Shown piece after piece: positions 14,049 to 25,732 of a stretch of DNA of 64,000 bases; within the stretch, counting starts at the first letter, position 1, and every line of letters starts with the position of its first letter. The stretch lies in NCBI RefSeq assembly GCF_041260155.1, contig NC_091933.1:3945001-4009000 (forward strand). Direction: 5' to 3'. The notes under the pieces were generated by a model, which ran no database searches, had not been told where the DNA came from, and saw nothing but the letters and a program-made list of their open reading frames with translations. The DNA is from Ptychodera flava. Its lineage: Eukaryota; Hemichordata; Enteropneusta; Ptychoderidae. The position numbers were made by a program, and so were the translations under genes.

Positions 14049-16641
14049 CACATCCTTGCTCCTTTCAGTCAAGCAGCTTCTTCACTTAACAATAATAAGG
14101 TTGCAGAGATTAGCAATCGTATGATTCAGTCTTGAAAACGTAAATGTCAAATGCATCATAAACACTTTCAAAAACCTCTACGATTATTTTCCGAGCGGAA
14201 TTTTATGGAATTCGATGAAAAAAACTAACGCGATATTTAGCTGCATGGCCAGTGAGGGTTACAACTGAAGAATGAAGCTATCATGCAGCTGTGCACGTCA
14301 AAATGGTAGCTTAGCCGGAGAGAAAAACTATCTATAGTGTCGTTACAGTTACCAATCACCGTATCCTAAATCATTCCGGTCTAATTACTCTATATTTATG
14401 CCAATCATCCTGGAGACTTTCTCCCGGACATTGAATGATGACTGAGATAATTGAAAATAAATCTTCCTTCGGGCTTACAGTTGATTTATTTATAGCATAA
14501 CTGTTCACTGCTGACGAAGCATATGTCCGTACTCGAATATACTGCTGACGAAGCATATGTCCGTACTCGAATTTTTCCTCTGTCATAAGAATATTTTTTT
14601 AAAAGTGAAAATTATTAATTTATCGAATTGTGAATATCTAAGAAATTATTATTTGTTGGAAAATTTCTATTTTTTAAAAATCAACCCGTGTACAATTAGC
14701 ACAAATTTGATAAAGGGGACGGACGCAGCCTGTCAGTCATATAACTAAAATGATGGTTGGACTCCGATCAGAACTGAATAAAATTCATTCATTCTGATAA
14801 CTGAACACTCAAAATATCACACAATTCAAAAGACTGGCAATTCAGGTACATGATGCAATGTTATAGCAGCTAATTGACAATTGGTGATCCAAGAACTTGG
14901 GCAGGCCATGACTGGCGTGAGTTGCCCTTTGAGTTCCTTCTGTGACGATGCCATCACAGTCCCCTGTGATCTATTCCGCTCTTGGACTATGCATCCCATA
15001 GACGTGTGTGTACATATGCCTGGTTTTTCTCAGGCATATGTACACACACGTCTATGTGACGCATAGTCCAAGAGCGGAATAGATCACAGGGGACTGTGAT
15101 GGCACTTGTCGCATGACAATGCTCGTCTGTAATCATGGCGTGTTGAAATGGTAATGGCATCCAGTGTAAGGTTTGATTATTTGAGTCAAAACTCTTAACA
15201 ACACACAAAAAACTTCCAAAGAGTCTTCCATGTCATTTAATGTCAGTTACTATTGATAATGGAAACACCTGAATATACGATAATGTTATTTTAAAGTTCT
15301 ATACTCAGTAACTTACCGATATACAAGTACGTATTCTTCTGCCATATAGTTTATCCATAGACTTCTCTATAGAGTCTGGGTTATCCTTCAACTCAAAAAC
15401 TCATGTGGAATGCCCACTGTACAACTTCTCATTACAGTTTTTGTGTTTTTCCAATCGTCGACCACTGATCTTGAATTTTATCAAGAAAACAGTGCATAGT
15501 AGTGTACACGATACGTTGCGTTGACATAGCTAATGCATGCACTTTGCACATAAACGTGTGTCCCAGTACAAATGAAAACGTTATTTAAAGGTTACAACTT
15601 ATTTCAGCTGGCTTGTCGGTATTAAAGCTCCTTCAATTCATTTACAGATGGTTGTACGGACGAGTTTAACTTTTTGTATCAAAATCCTTAAATTCTAATT
15701 TCGGTCTTTGGATTTGAGGCGTTTATCGCAAGTCCAGATAAGATGTAAACTTCTCATCCAAATGCGTGGTAATTTGAAACACTGCAAAAAGTGCTGGGTA
15801 TTTCTGCTTACTCAACGATACGACTTGACCAAGCTGACGAATATCACTTCACACCAAAAAATTTGCATTAGATCGGATAGTATTTTTGAAAGCGTGCTGA
15901 GAAGTACGATTTCACCATGTGCCCTGCCAATGCCCATCTTTTTTCATCTCTGTACATTTGTCCTAGATCCTGTACACGTATATGACTAACTACATTGAAA
16001 AACGGCAGAAAAACAGCGGAGTCACTAGTCCTCCCAGTATCTTAATCCGTGTCTTTCCGTGTAATCGAAATTCGACGCACTAAAATGAATGCCATAACAC
16101 AGCAAGCCAACAACTGGAAGTGAAGTAAAATTAAAGAAGTTAATTTGGCAACTGGCGGCTTGGCGATTTTCTGTTTTTCAATAAAGATCATGATGTGCCT
16201 TACTTGTTCTCTATATTTTATGCCCTGTAGGTTCTAATTCGTACGTGCTACGCTCGGACGTGTCTGGGAGTTAGCCATTGGATCTTAAATTACGCAATCA
16301 CGTCAATATCAACGTGGCAGTTTCTGATTTTTCCATTCAATTTATTAAATTCAGACTTCAATTTGGACTAGACAAGTTGCCTATTGTAATCGGGGCAAGT
16401 CCAGTCTTCATTATCACTTCCAATTTTGTCATTCTTTTTTTCCCTTCTCATTAAATAGAACGGGAAATGGACCTGCATCGACGGAAACGAGTTGTCGTTT
16501 TCCAATTGGTCAGACGGACATCCAAGCCGTCGACCGAATCGTTGCATTCACATGTGGAGACTGAACAACCAGTCCTGGAACGACGCTCACTGCAACCAAG
16601 ATTGGGCATTCATATGCGAGAAGAAGCTGGCCGTTGAATGA
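7687..16641 (+). CDS. Secreted coiled-coil C-type lectin (3 exons)
   Basis: Exons are 7687-8032, 10748-10980 and 16459-16641; the GT-AG phases (1, then 0) join without a break to give about 253 aa. Residues 1-25 are a signal peptide. Residues 41-55 hold CQYTFNVP followed by a second Cys, like the N-terminal Cys modules of angiopoietin- and olfactomedin-type proteins. Residues 63-100 are a Leu/Glu-rich coiled coil, expected to oligomerise the protein. Residues 121-246 form a C-type lectin domain with WWLG, WND (233-235) and the family cysteines, including an extra pair flanking the exon 2/3 junction. EPN or QPD, the usual sugar-specifying triplet of Ca2+ site 2, is missing (HPSRRPN instead), so classical mannose or galactose binding is doubtful. 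Sequons lie at Asn29 and Asn98. I prefer ATG 7687 (A at -3, G at +4, directly before the hydrophobic stretch); ATG 7654 would add 11 residues. A poly(A) signal AATAAA lies at 17023-17028. The ligand is unknown. Confidence 0.88.
9186..9392. repeat. 28/29-bp minisatellite, 7 copies, in lectin intron 1
   Basis: Seven head-to-tail units each contain GAATGGCATTAGTACGTG, with a period of 28-29 bases depending on one inserted A. Units differ by only a few substitutions, indicating recent expansion. Nothing nearby suggests a function. Confidence 0.9.
10062..10200. repeat. Foldback repeat in lectin intron 1
   Basis: The left arm starts GCAATAAAGCACTCTCAGCG and the right arm ends CACTGGCTATGCTTTATCGC. 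Complementary blocks (GGTATAC, GATTTTGA, CATATAT) lie in mirrored order around a centre near 10125. The arms are about 60 bases and imperfect. This is probably a small hairpin MITE. Confidence 0.6.
11177..13228. mobile_element. 2-kb inverted-repeat element with poly(A)-ATTG arrays
   Basis: The left end begins AGGGGAACACCATTTGATTT and is followed by a G run and TATGGAGG. The right end is its complement: CCTCCATA, a C run, and ATCAAATGGTTCTCCCCT. Inside each terminus is a row of four A-runs ending in TTG or TTTGC, spaced about 40 bases. The centre (about 11740-12010 and 12400-12620) carries two related blocks containing the palindrome GAGAGGGGG..CCCCCTCTCG. No transposase frame is recognisable and no clear target duplication is visible, so the element is non-autonomous and unclassified. 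Confidence 0.6.
13410..13825. mobile_element. MITE, GGTAG family, copy 1
   Basis: It begins TAGAACGCACC and ends TCGAGGCGCGTACTA, the same termini as the copies at 26846 and 60581, and has the same orientation as the latter. Shared internal blocks include CACAGATATTC near the start and a TTGATTTTGA block before the right end. It is divergent and slightly longer than the 26.8 kb copy. Confidence 0.65.
13921..14044. repeat. (CT)n microsatellite
   Basis: About 120 bases of nearly pure CT dinucleotides, preceded by C-rich sequence and by an 11-base G run at about 13830. Long open frames on both strands here are artefacts of the repeat. Confidence 0.97.
14507..14572. repeat. Direct duplication of about 32 bases
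   Basis: ACTGCTGACGAAGCATATGT and the bases that follow occur twice in tandem (from 14507 and from 14541), identical over about 30 bases. Confidence 0.85.
14949..15104. repeat. Near-perfect 74-bp-arm hairpin in lectin intron 2
   Basis: The left arm starts TGCCATCACAGTCCCCTGTG and the right arm ends with its complement. The arms pair almost completely, with only a small internal mismatch near 14996/15060, around a loop of about 8 bases. The structure is far longer than a normal pre-miRNA but would form a strong dsRNA if transcribed in the intron. It could be a foldback MITE or a recent inverted duplication. Confidence 0.85.
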
Positions 16642-17870
16642 AACATGCATCCCGTACTGTCTGGTAGAGAGATTTTTACGTGGGATACATTATTTAGGTC
16701 ATATATTCGAAAGGATTATGAGAATATTACAGAATCTAGAAATTAGACATTTACATAGTTTGTTTTATGATTGTAATATCATTTCCTTGACGAAACCTCC
16801 AGATCAAGTATACAAGCTTTTTACTTCGTCTTTAGAATGATATACTTACTATTAAAAAAGTTTATTCATCACCATTCTTTTCCTGTCCATGTTCCAGGTA
16901 ATTCATACTTGTAATTTTGTTCATACCGACACACATCAAAGCTGAACTTGGCTAGGACTAGCCGATAGCACAATTGTCATTTTAATATTATGGATTAAAC
17001 ATTTCCGTGCCCGTATACTTTTAATAAACCTCTTTTTCGGCTTCCCAAGCAAAAAAGAAAGTAAGTAAAAAATTTAAAAAATGAAGAAGGTAAATGAGTA
17101 AAAAGAAAAAAAGAAAAAATATATATTAAATAGCGAATACACGATTATAGGTTTTGGGATTTTGTGTCAATAAGTCATAATTTATTTCCAACGCAGGCGC
17201 AAGAGGTAATGTGACCATATGCTCGCAACTACTAGTGTCAAATGCCATTGTCGTTCCAAATTATAGTCAAAGCAAATCCCTAAAATCAAGTCGTAATGAA
17301 ATAACAAGTTTTTAAACAATGTCTGTATCAATAAAGGGACGCTCAGAAAAAATAGTGAAGTATTTACTCTGTAAGGGCTGTGAGTCGACAGTGCCAATGG
17401 CAGTAAGGGAATCTGTTGCCGCTATTAAGCGACCTAAACCCCCTTGTGTTCCCAAGGCAACAACCATCGCAACCAATGTGATCAGTGAGTGATCGGCATA
17501 CGGAAACCATAAAATGTCGGGCGGTGGCAACGTGACGACAGAGCTAACACCGTATCCGTGGCTGATTATATACGAGTCCTTCTTTGCATGAATGGGAGCT
17601 TTGCCATCGATCGCATATAGCCTTTAACCCAGCCGAAACCAATCAACAGGTGTCAGGGGCAGAAAAAGTTCCGCAAACTCTTTATCACAAGAATTATCTC
17701 GTGAATACCTCCTGGCCGTGTTGCTTGAAGTGCTGTCGGTTATTCTAGCTTGGTATCTAGGATGGAACTGTCATCCACTCTGAATCAGTGATGATGGTTG
17801 TCATACAGACCATTATCGCTTGTGGCAAAACTACAACAAGGACGTTTCTACAAAAAATATATCACCATCA
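16642..17870. other. Lectin 3' UTR and short intergenic spacer
   Basis: Sequence after the lectin stop codon holds AATAAA at 17023-17028, the likely polyadenylation signal, then A-rich sequence. The rest, up to the methyltransferase promoter, shows no gene. Confidence 0.5.
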
Positions 17871-17875
17871 TGGTG

Positions 17876-17883
17876 TATATAAG
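17876..17883 (+). promoter_or_regulatory. Putative TATA box of the methyltransferase gene
   Basis: TATATAAG lies 99 bases before the favoured ATG at 17975. If it acts as the TATA box, the in-frame ATG at 17872 lies upstream of the message and cannot be the start. Confidence 0.4.
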
Positions 17884-17974
17884 CGTTTCTGGGAGTTCCT
17901 CATCGAAAGTAAGCAGTGAGGAAAGCGGTGTTGACTTCATTGGTAGCGGTAGAGCGGACTCTGACAGCGTGGCC

Positions 17975-20900
17975 ATGAACGGATTTGATGATAGCGTAGC
18001 CGACTCAAAGATATGGGACATCCACGACGAAGGACTAGACTTCTACGAGAACCACAGCACTGACATCACATCTACCAATCTCTGGGTTAAAAAGCAGTTT
18101 CCTAGACTCGTAAAACATTGGCAGTCATCGGTGGACAAGGGCTCAACTCTTCATATTTTGGCCATCGGCTCAGGAAGAGGTGATGTGTTTCGTCTTTTTC
18201 CCCCACAAATAATGACGGGAGAGCTACTACGCTGTCATTCATGTGTTAGCCAGGCGTGTGTCACACAGTCCGAATAAAATCGATAGCGTATTAGGGAGCC
18301 TTCATTATTTACGGCCTGGGTGGATCAAAGGATTTTAAGGGGTTACAAAATTAAAATTTTCGATAGGTTGTTGAACAAACTTTGTGGAAAATGAATCAAT
18401 TAAGTCATAATGTTAATTATCATTTTGATAAATTAAACATTAAAACAAAATATAGCAGTATGCTTTGATTTTAATAGTATCTTTCACATAAATAATATTT
18501 AACGAAAGCTACTGTTGTAATGATGTGTAATATAAATGATAATAATATTTTGTTTTCTGAAGAGTGGCCAGTTCAAGGTAAGCTTATGTTTGACACATAA
18601 AAGTTACGTCTTCAATGCAACTCTCTGAATCAGACTTACGAACGCAAACTCCGCCTGTGACTGAATTTTGTGGAAACATCAAATGTGTACTCAACACTTT
18701 AAATAAATCAGTAATGCTGCTTTTTGAATTTAGAGAATCATCCTGAGGGTGATTCATTTTATCAAGCTGGCCCATTTTTGAATGCTCGCAGATGATACAC
18801 GTAAAAGGCACAGTCCTAAATCCTTGTTCTCGCATTAGTTCTTGTTGACATTGATATCTGCATCGCGCAGCGTTGTTTTCTCGATTTTTCCATGGAAATG
18901 TTTATCAAGGCAATCGATTTGTATTTACGTAAAGCTGCTCAACAACCTACGACATCAACCCCAGGTCTCATCGATATATCAGCACTCCATCAGGTTCAAG
19001 AACTCACTGAATCACGTAACTTGAACGTAAACTTTCAATATTTTGATCCACATTTCTTGATAAGTACAGGTAATAGATGTATACATTACATCACAGAGCA
19101 TGGATCAATATAAATTAAAGTGACCCATCTGTGTACTTTAATAAATCTTATTGAGTGAGTGTGACAACAGCAGACTTGTGTTTTCCTGCCTGTGAAGCAT
19201 TTCGTGTTCAGTAAGCTTATATTATATGGCTTTTAACACAGCCCTCTACATACATGTTCATTATTATTGCTGTTAACTGACTATAAAATATTCAATTAAA
19301 TTCTGGAGACCTCAACATGCATACTGTAGAGACTGGAACAGAACCCGACACCCACCACACCCCATCCCCCAAGATGGGGAGGGGTACTCCCAATATTTTC
19401 ATACCGGGGTGTGCCACGCAATTTGAAAGTATCTACTCATGAATATTCCAAAAATATGGCCCAATGTTTGATTTTACCGAACAACTTGGGGAGGGGGTTC
19501 CGTTATTCTTCTCCGCGTGAAGGTTTTCCTGAAGTATTGGGTCATTTCCTTTATTACTGACCCATGTTTAGACGATGAAAGTTGACCCATTCAGGTCGCA
19601 CATACCCGTACACCTTTTTATTGGAGTAACACCCCCTCCGCAAAAAAGCACATTAAAAGGTATCAAAATTTCAGGAATGATGTTCCTTTAACTAAGTTGC
19701 AACAAATTTTGTAGGCGTAACATAGAATTCTAAGCTCTTTATTCCCAAAAATTCATTTCCCGATGTCACGAACCTTTAGTCAAAAGGGGAGGGAGGGGAG
19801 GGATGGGAGGGATACTAAAACTGCTCACTGGAGAGAGGGAGGCCAGGAAAATTTGCAAGATTTTAACATCAATTCCTCTGCCTCAGAGGCCATAAATAAT
19901 GACGGCTTCCTATTCTGTCGCTAGTTATGGTGTCATATTGCAACGTTTCAGCAGTTAATATGTAAAAGCAAACAGTGTCAAAAGAAAATACCATTTGTTC
20001 ATTAATTTCACAGGCGGTAAGCGGGTCCACGCGACAATGTTGACAGTTTATCACCAGTTTTGTAGCACGGAAGGTGTCATCCGGGTTTGAACCGGAGCAT
20101 CGCAGGTTTCACCTGCACCTTTCAAAGTAACTGTACTTCAACGCTTCCACTAGACTGTTTACAATTGAACCACTCCAAGGGAGACGATGATTACTTTTAG
20201 AATGGCTGAGTTTTATATAGAATATGAGATCGACTTGAATTAATCCTGTTTTATCTTGTTTATTTTCCTGCAAATTAAACATCACAACTTTATAGTATCT
20301 GTAATGTGAATACGCTGTCTATAGCATAACATGGTGAAAGAAGTAAAAATCGTAAATACAAACTATTGTGTGGCGATTTCAGGATGCCACGTGATCGGAT
20401 TAATATCACTAAAAGCACGTTTTATTTCGGTTGAATTGGGCCTGGTGACGTCAGATGGATCAATATTTCCGCAAGCGCTGAGTTGTCGCGTTACATCAGT
20501 GAGGTTACGGTGAGTGAAAATAATGAACAACAAAACAACAAAATTGTAAATATTGTAAAGGCCTGTGTTAATCATGAGGCAGAAGATGGGCAAAGGTTGT
20601 ATATGTGTGACGTAATACGAAATATTCCTTAAAGAACTTGATACACGGCATTACAAGACAATACTGACAATTTGTGACACTTTCAATACCCAGTTAGGGC
20701 TATGTGCCAGACTAGTAATAATCATATAACACGATATTTTAATCCGTTTTACGGCATATATGCCAGTCAGTGAGTCGCCTTCCCCATTCCTTCAGTATAT
20801 CGACGGTCAACATAGTCTTTGTCAAAGTGGTGTCGTGTCATTCCTTGGTCGAAATAACGTCTCCAAAAACTCATAGCAGGTCGTATTTAACTAAGGTTTA

Positions 20901-23900
20901 AAAAGCAGTTATGAAATATCCTGAGAGTCCTATATATTTTTAGAATTCGTAAGTAACCAAAACGAAAAGACTGCATGCAGACCTGACCTGTTGTATTAAA
21001 ATTCTTTTCAGTTACAGATTTGGGGAAAATCAGCTTATATCATCAAATGCTCCGAATGCAAAATGGAAGGATCATACAAACAGCCAGTATCACGAATACA
21101 ATGGCAAAACGGCAAGGAGTAAAGAAAGCCATATATAACACAAAGGCATAACGGAAAGCAATTCCGTCATGACACGGGTCAGGACAAACAATATTATTGC
21201 CTTCACGCGTTTAGTCAGGGGTTGTTTTGCTGTATTTTTCAGGATTTTTTTGTTCACCACTAATAAATCAGTCGAGTTGTCCTTAACATATTTACATGGA
21301 ACAGCGTGAGTTTTAGCGGTAACCACTGCGAGTCCATCAGCAATGTTCGAACTCAGCGGTAGATGTTCTCAGTTCTGTGTAAAATTGACGACAGGGATCT
21401 GTTGACGTACAACGCTAGACTGGTAACTAAAACTACACAGGATTGAGGTAGAATTCGCCTCGGGGACAGATATTCGGTCTTTCACACATTTACGATACTT
21501 CTTCATCTAGCACTTGATGCTACTCATTTTGAAGCTCATAGAGTAATCAAGTTTTCACCCACTTACTTTTCCCCACATAATCTATTCTACCAATTAGGTC
21601 AGGCCTTCGTATAAATCTATATATAAATACGAAACGGGAAGAGTGTCAGCAATTAATAAAACAACGGGCAAAGTTTGGCTTTGTTAGTCCTTATTCAATA
21701 CAGGTAATAAGTAGGCGCGGTTGATAAAACTATGAACTGGACCCGCCTGTCCGCTGGTATGTTCTTGTTGCAATGAATAAGTCTCTCATATGAATGACAT
21801 TCATCAGACAATGGGCTGACAAACTGAGGGTGATATTTAAAAAAACCGTCAACAAAGTAATAAACACATAAATGTCACTCCAAAGCAGTAAATAGTACAA
21901 TTTAATTTTTCAAGTTGATGAGCGGGAGTCATATTGCTGCCGCTGCGTCAAAAAGTCAACAACTTTACTATGTAGGACTGGATTACATGTCGCGATATGT
22001 CAATACAGAGTGCACACATTGCAAAATTGTACGTGGGTTTTACATTATTTTTAGGAATTAGCTGTATCCACGCGTCATAGTATTTGCCATGGTTACTTTT
22101 ATCGCGATTTTATTTTCAGTAACTTGGAGCAAAATGTCACCATGGAGTGTGCATTAAATAGGCATTCCTGATGAATAGTGATCTTGAAAGAATTACAAGC
22201 TACAACATATGTTGTTGTACGGGCTAAAGTTAAAAACGTTGTTCCTGATTTCGTAGATACATGCCCCGATATCTTGTTGCATTTGTTCGATGAGATGGTT
22301 TGAAATCAAATGTAGGTTATGTAAAAGTGCTTAGCGAAGTGTGACCACTGCACGTTTTTCAATCATTGACGACAAAGGCACAACTTAAATTTTATCAAGT
22401 ATTAAACAATCGAGTTGCGACTCAAATAGGACATCCGAAAATATACGTGTAAGCGCTTTAATTTAATCGACCAAAATCCTCTTCAAGCAAAGTCCAGCAA
22501 ATTTCAACATATTTTATACGTGTGCGCGATGATGACGAAACTCGGTCGCAAATATCGTCACATCTCTTGTATCAGAAATTGATATTAAATATACGTGAAT
22601 TTGTTACTTCGCAGTTTTCACAGTCTGTCATTTTGCTCTAAAGTATAACATTTCATTTTTTTCGACTTTTATAATCAGCTATGACAATAAAGTTATCAAT
22701 CCCACGACAGGGCAGAAAGACGCAGAAATACTTCGACAAGTAAAGGACCATTTCTCACGAGTATCATATAGAGTGGTGGAGCCCAACTACAATAGACTGC
22801 AGGATCTTCAAACGAGACTCGTCGAGAAAGCAGCGCCGGAACACGTGAGCTTTGATATTCGACTCGAAAAGGTAATAGAAAATTCGATAGTCGGAAGCAT
22901 AGAGTGCGAATATTTTGTCCCAGCGCTTCGGTCGATTATAGACATTACATTAGAACTTATTTACCCATTGTCACTAAAATATATTCCCGGTGTTTTCTGT
23001 TGATTCAATGCGCTCTCTAAAGCGTTCAACTTTACACGTTGTATTCATCGAAGTTTCCACACATTGGTTTTAATTAAGTGGATATTGATATGGGTTTAGG
23101 CAACAAAGTAAACAGTTTCACAATTACAAACCACGCGGAGAGTCCTCGACAGCTTTTGTAACGTGATATTCCGCAATGAAACTACAGAGGATGGCTAGCA
23201 GACAATAATGACTCATATATGACGCCAGACATGCTAAGCACTTATTCGCTAATACTCTTTTAAGTGTGATTTGCGTTTTATATCTCTCTGCGTTTAATAG
23301 TGTAACCAAAGAAACACTATTTATTTTTTGTCGCTGTCATATATACCCTGTATAGAGTAAACTCCTTTATACTCTATCAAAGTACTGTTCTTTTGAAATG
23401 TGAGATGTAAAAAATTTCCTCTTGCGTAAGTTGAGATTCGAACAGATGCAGATATAGAGATATACAACAATGAGTGGCTCACATTAAGAAAGAATATACA
23501 ATACATAGCTTTCATATTGTCCAGGGTTCTTATCATAATCAATATGACAAGTTGACACTTTCTTGGTAGGCGTGTACTTCGTCTCTCATGGACAAGAAAT
23601 TTCACCTGATTCACCTGTTGCATGTGGTGGCGTACATTGAGAATGCAGAAGAATATCTACTGCAGTGCTACAAGCAGCTGCAACCAAACGGAGTTCTTCT
23701 GGTACAGATCGATTCAGGTGCGTCTACAGTTTGTAAGAAACCCCGCCTTTCTGCTATCAACAGTTAGGTATAAATGCTGTCAAATAAAACAATAGTTTCC
23801 TTTAAGCTACTGGCACTCTGGAGCGAAACATCATATCACATCTTCTACAGCGATAAGCTCTCTGATTAACCAAGTGCGATTTTTAAAGTCCTTTATTTAT

Positions 23901-24303
23901 GTTAACAAGATTGAAAAAATGCTTCTTCTCAGACGATGAGAATGGGCTTGCATTCTTGGATGGAGTGATCAAGGCAAGCAATGAGCGGTCGGGTGGATTG
24001 ATGAAGGGGTTCCTGATGACGTCACAACTGGAAAACGTTCTGAAGAAACACAGTTTCAACTACGAGAAATTCCACTACGCTGGTACTGCGGACATCACCG
24101 AGTGCTTCAGAGACGACTCCTCCGAGGGAGAGTGCCTTCTTCACTACTTACTCCTCCAAGAAAACTTCAACATCACAGAGCTTACCAAAGACACCAGAAA
24201 GCAAATCCTTGCACACTTACGAGAGAGCAGTCATGTTAAAATGTGTGGCGAGAAAATCGTAATTCAGGACGAATTTGACATGTTCCTCATTTATAAAGAA
24301 TGA
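17975..24303 (+). CDS. Histamine N-methyltransferase-like enzyme
   Basis: SAM-dependent small-molecule methyltransferase expected in the cytosol. Clear exons are 17975-18179, 22679 (or 22693)-22871, 23570-23717 and 23933-24303. Exon 1 holds an NHSTD motif (residues 26-30; NHSTE in human HNMT, whose Glu contacts histamine) and the SAM-binding IGSGR. Exon 2 holds VVEPN; exon 3 LIHLLHVVAYIEN; exon 4 the C-terminal half ending LIYKE. The exon 1/2 junction is unresolved: exon 1 ends in phase 1, but the best-looking acceptor at 22679 needs phase 2. Either a 13-base microexon (18565-18577, good pyrimidine tract, GTAAGC donor) intervenes, giving 309 aa, or the weaker acceptor before 22693 is used, giving 300 aa; both keep the frame open. 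Human HNMT has 292 residues. The position of human Asn283 appears to be Glu here, so the amine substrate may differ. The start at 17975 is chosen for its Kozak context and the TATA box. Confidence 0.82.
18839..19069 (+). CDS. Possible cassette exon or unidentified coding fragment
   Basis: An open block of 231 bases is bounded by CGCATTAG and by ACAG/GTAATAG. Both ends are phase 1, the same phase as the preceding methyltransferase exon, so it could be spliced in without shifting the frame if the acceptor before 22693 is used. The peptide, which contains MFIKAIDLYLRK and LIDISALHQVQEL, looks protein-like but I recognise no family. It would insert 77 residues into the Rossmann fold right after the SAM-binding glycine loop, which is unlikely for a working enzyme. 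It may be a chance open frame or an unrelated small gene. Confidence 0.22.
19374..19642. mobile_element. GC-tract MITE in methyltransferase intron 1
   Basis: The left end has GGGGAGGGGTACTCCC and the right end TTGGAGTAACACCCCCTCC, giving imperfect inverted termini. The interior contains CATACCCGTAC and repeated GACCCAT words. This kind of G-run, TACTCCC-bordered short element resembles the one at 26336-26815. Confidence 0.5.
21443..21590. mobile_element. MITE, GGTAG family, truncated copy 2
   Basis: GAGGTAGAATTCGCCTCGG at the left end and CGGGGACAGATATTCGG next to it match the start of the copy at 60581. Similarity fades by about 21590 and the second terminus is missing. Confidence 0.6.
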
Positions 24304-24424
24304 AAATGCATGAAAAATTAAAAGAAACCTACAGACACATTTAATATACAAAATGTGACATCATGTAATTAGTGTGATTTAAACAGGAATAGAACTGATG
24401 ACGGGTTTGCTATGGGGAAAATAT

Positions 24425-24427
<3 letters not shown>

Positions 24428-24493
<66 letters not shown>
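24428..24493. repeat. (AT)n microsatellite
   Basis: 66 bases of uninterrupted AT dinucleotides. Confidence 0.97.
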
Positions 24494-24496
<3 letters not shown>

Positions 24497-25654
24497 CAAC
24501 ATTACTGAAAGAGCCTACACTTACAGAAGTTTTGAAATTCTGATGCAGGTATTCTTGTTTGTAAATTGATTGAACGTTATCACAAAGTCTTGGAGTGATC
24601 AACAACATATTATCAATAAAGATAATGTATCACATCACAAAGTACAGTTAGGCGTTTTACTTTTTAGATGTCTTTTGATTTCCTTCGGTTTTCCAACTAT
24701 GAAAACGAGTTTTTCGTTAGTGGAACAACTTATCAACTTCTCTGAACGTTGGAGGAATGTTGACAGCGGTTCAGTCTCAAAGTAGTGAGCCATTGCGAAA
24801 GATGTCTCTGATGGTGGAGATCTGGACTAATGCAATTTTATGGTACGGCATGGCACCGACTGGTCACCCGGTGATTTTTTTCTCGTCAACGGATCGTTTT
24901 ACAATGTCTCGACAGGGCTGTTTGCTTTGTAAATATGATCATCAATCTTTGGAATCTACCGGACAGAATTACGGTCTGTTTACCAAGCCACAGCCTGGGC
25001 TAAATGTCAAACGATCCATATTTTGTCAATCCTCAAACACAAGGCAAAATATAAAATGCAAAATGTGTTGCCTGTAGCAAGCATGGCAACATGGCCGGAA
25101 GTTTGAAACTGGTATTCTTTGCTTGACGATACACACAGAAAAAAGGCCAAAATACAAAACGAACGCAGCAACACAAAACAAAACGAACCAGTATTCACAT
25201 GTAATATGACGTTAAAAACTGGTGCAATTATCAGGTCCATGGAACATTTGTGATTGCAAAGTTAAGTAGGACAATCCTGAACCACTTAGTAGTGGTACCA
25301 AGTGTCCAGAATAGGTAAGCATACCCGTACCCTGCTAGCTTTCGAAAAGATGCAAAAATATTCAGGGTCGGTGGTTTCACTGGGAATAAGCCATGTTGTT
25401 GAACGAACAAAAATCGTTCTGTTTTGCATACTGAATTACTTCATCATCGTAGGCTTAACTGAGTAGTTTCTCACTGAATTGTAAGAAATAGAGAATCTCG
25501 ATATAACAGTTGGTCATCTAATAAGGTGTTGAACGTAAAATTCATTATTAACTTCCAGGGTCTGGCTTGGAAAACAGATGACGACAGCTTTCCCCGTTTT
25601 TGTAGTGGACGCTCAATACTACCATCTTGTAACCTCTCTCTTATCACCTCTCTC

Positions 25655-25728
<74 letters not shown>
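25655..25728. repeat. Compound (ATC)n(TC)n microsatellite
   Basis: About ten ATC trinucleotides are followed directly by about 21 TC dinucleotides. On the minus strand this gives a spurious poly-Asp and Arg-Glu open frame. Confidence 0.96.

Positions 25729-25732
<4 letters not shown>

Noticed and set aside
13768-14135. Open frames of 88-102 codons rich in Ser-Leu or Arg-Glu
   Set aside because: They are translations of the CT microsatellite.
20080-20125. tRNA-like words (GGGTTTGAACCGG)
   Set aside because: No acceptor, D-arm or anticodon stem can be formed around it.
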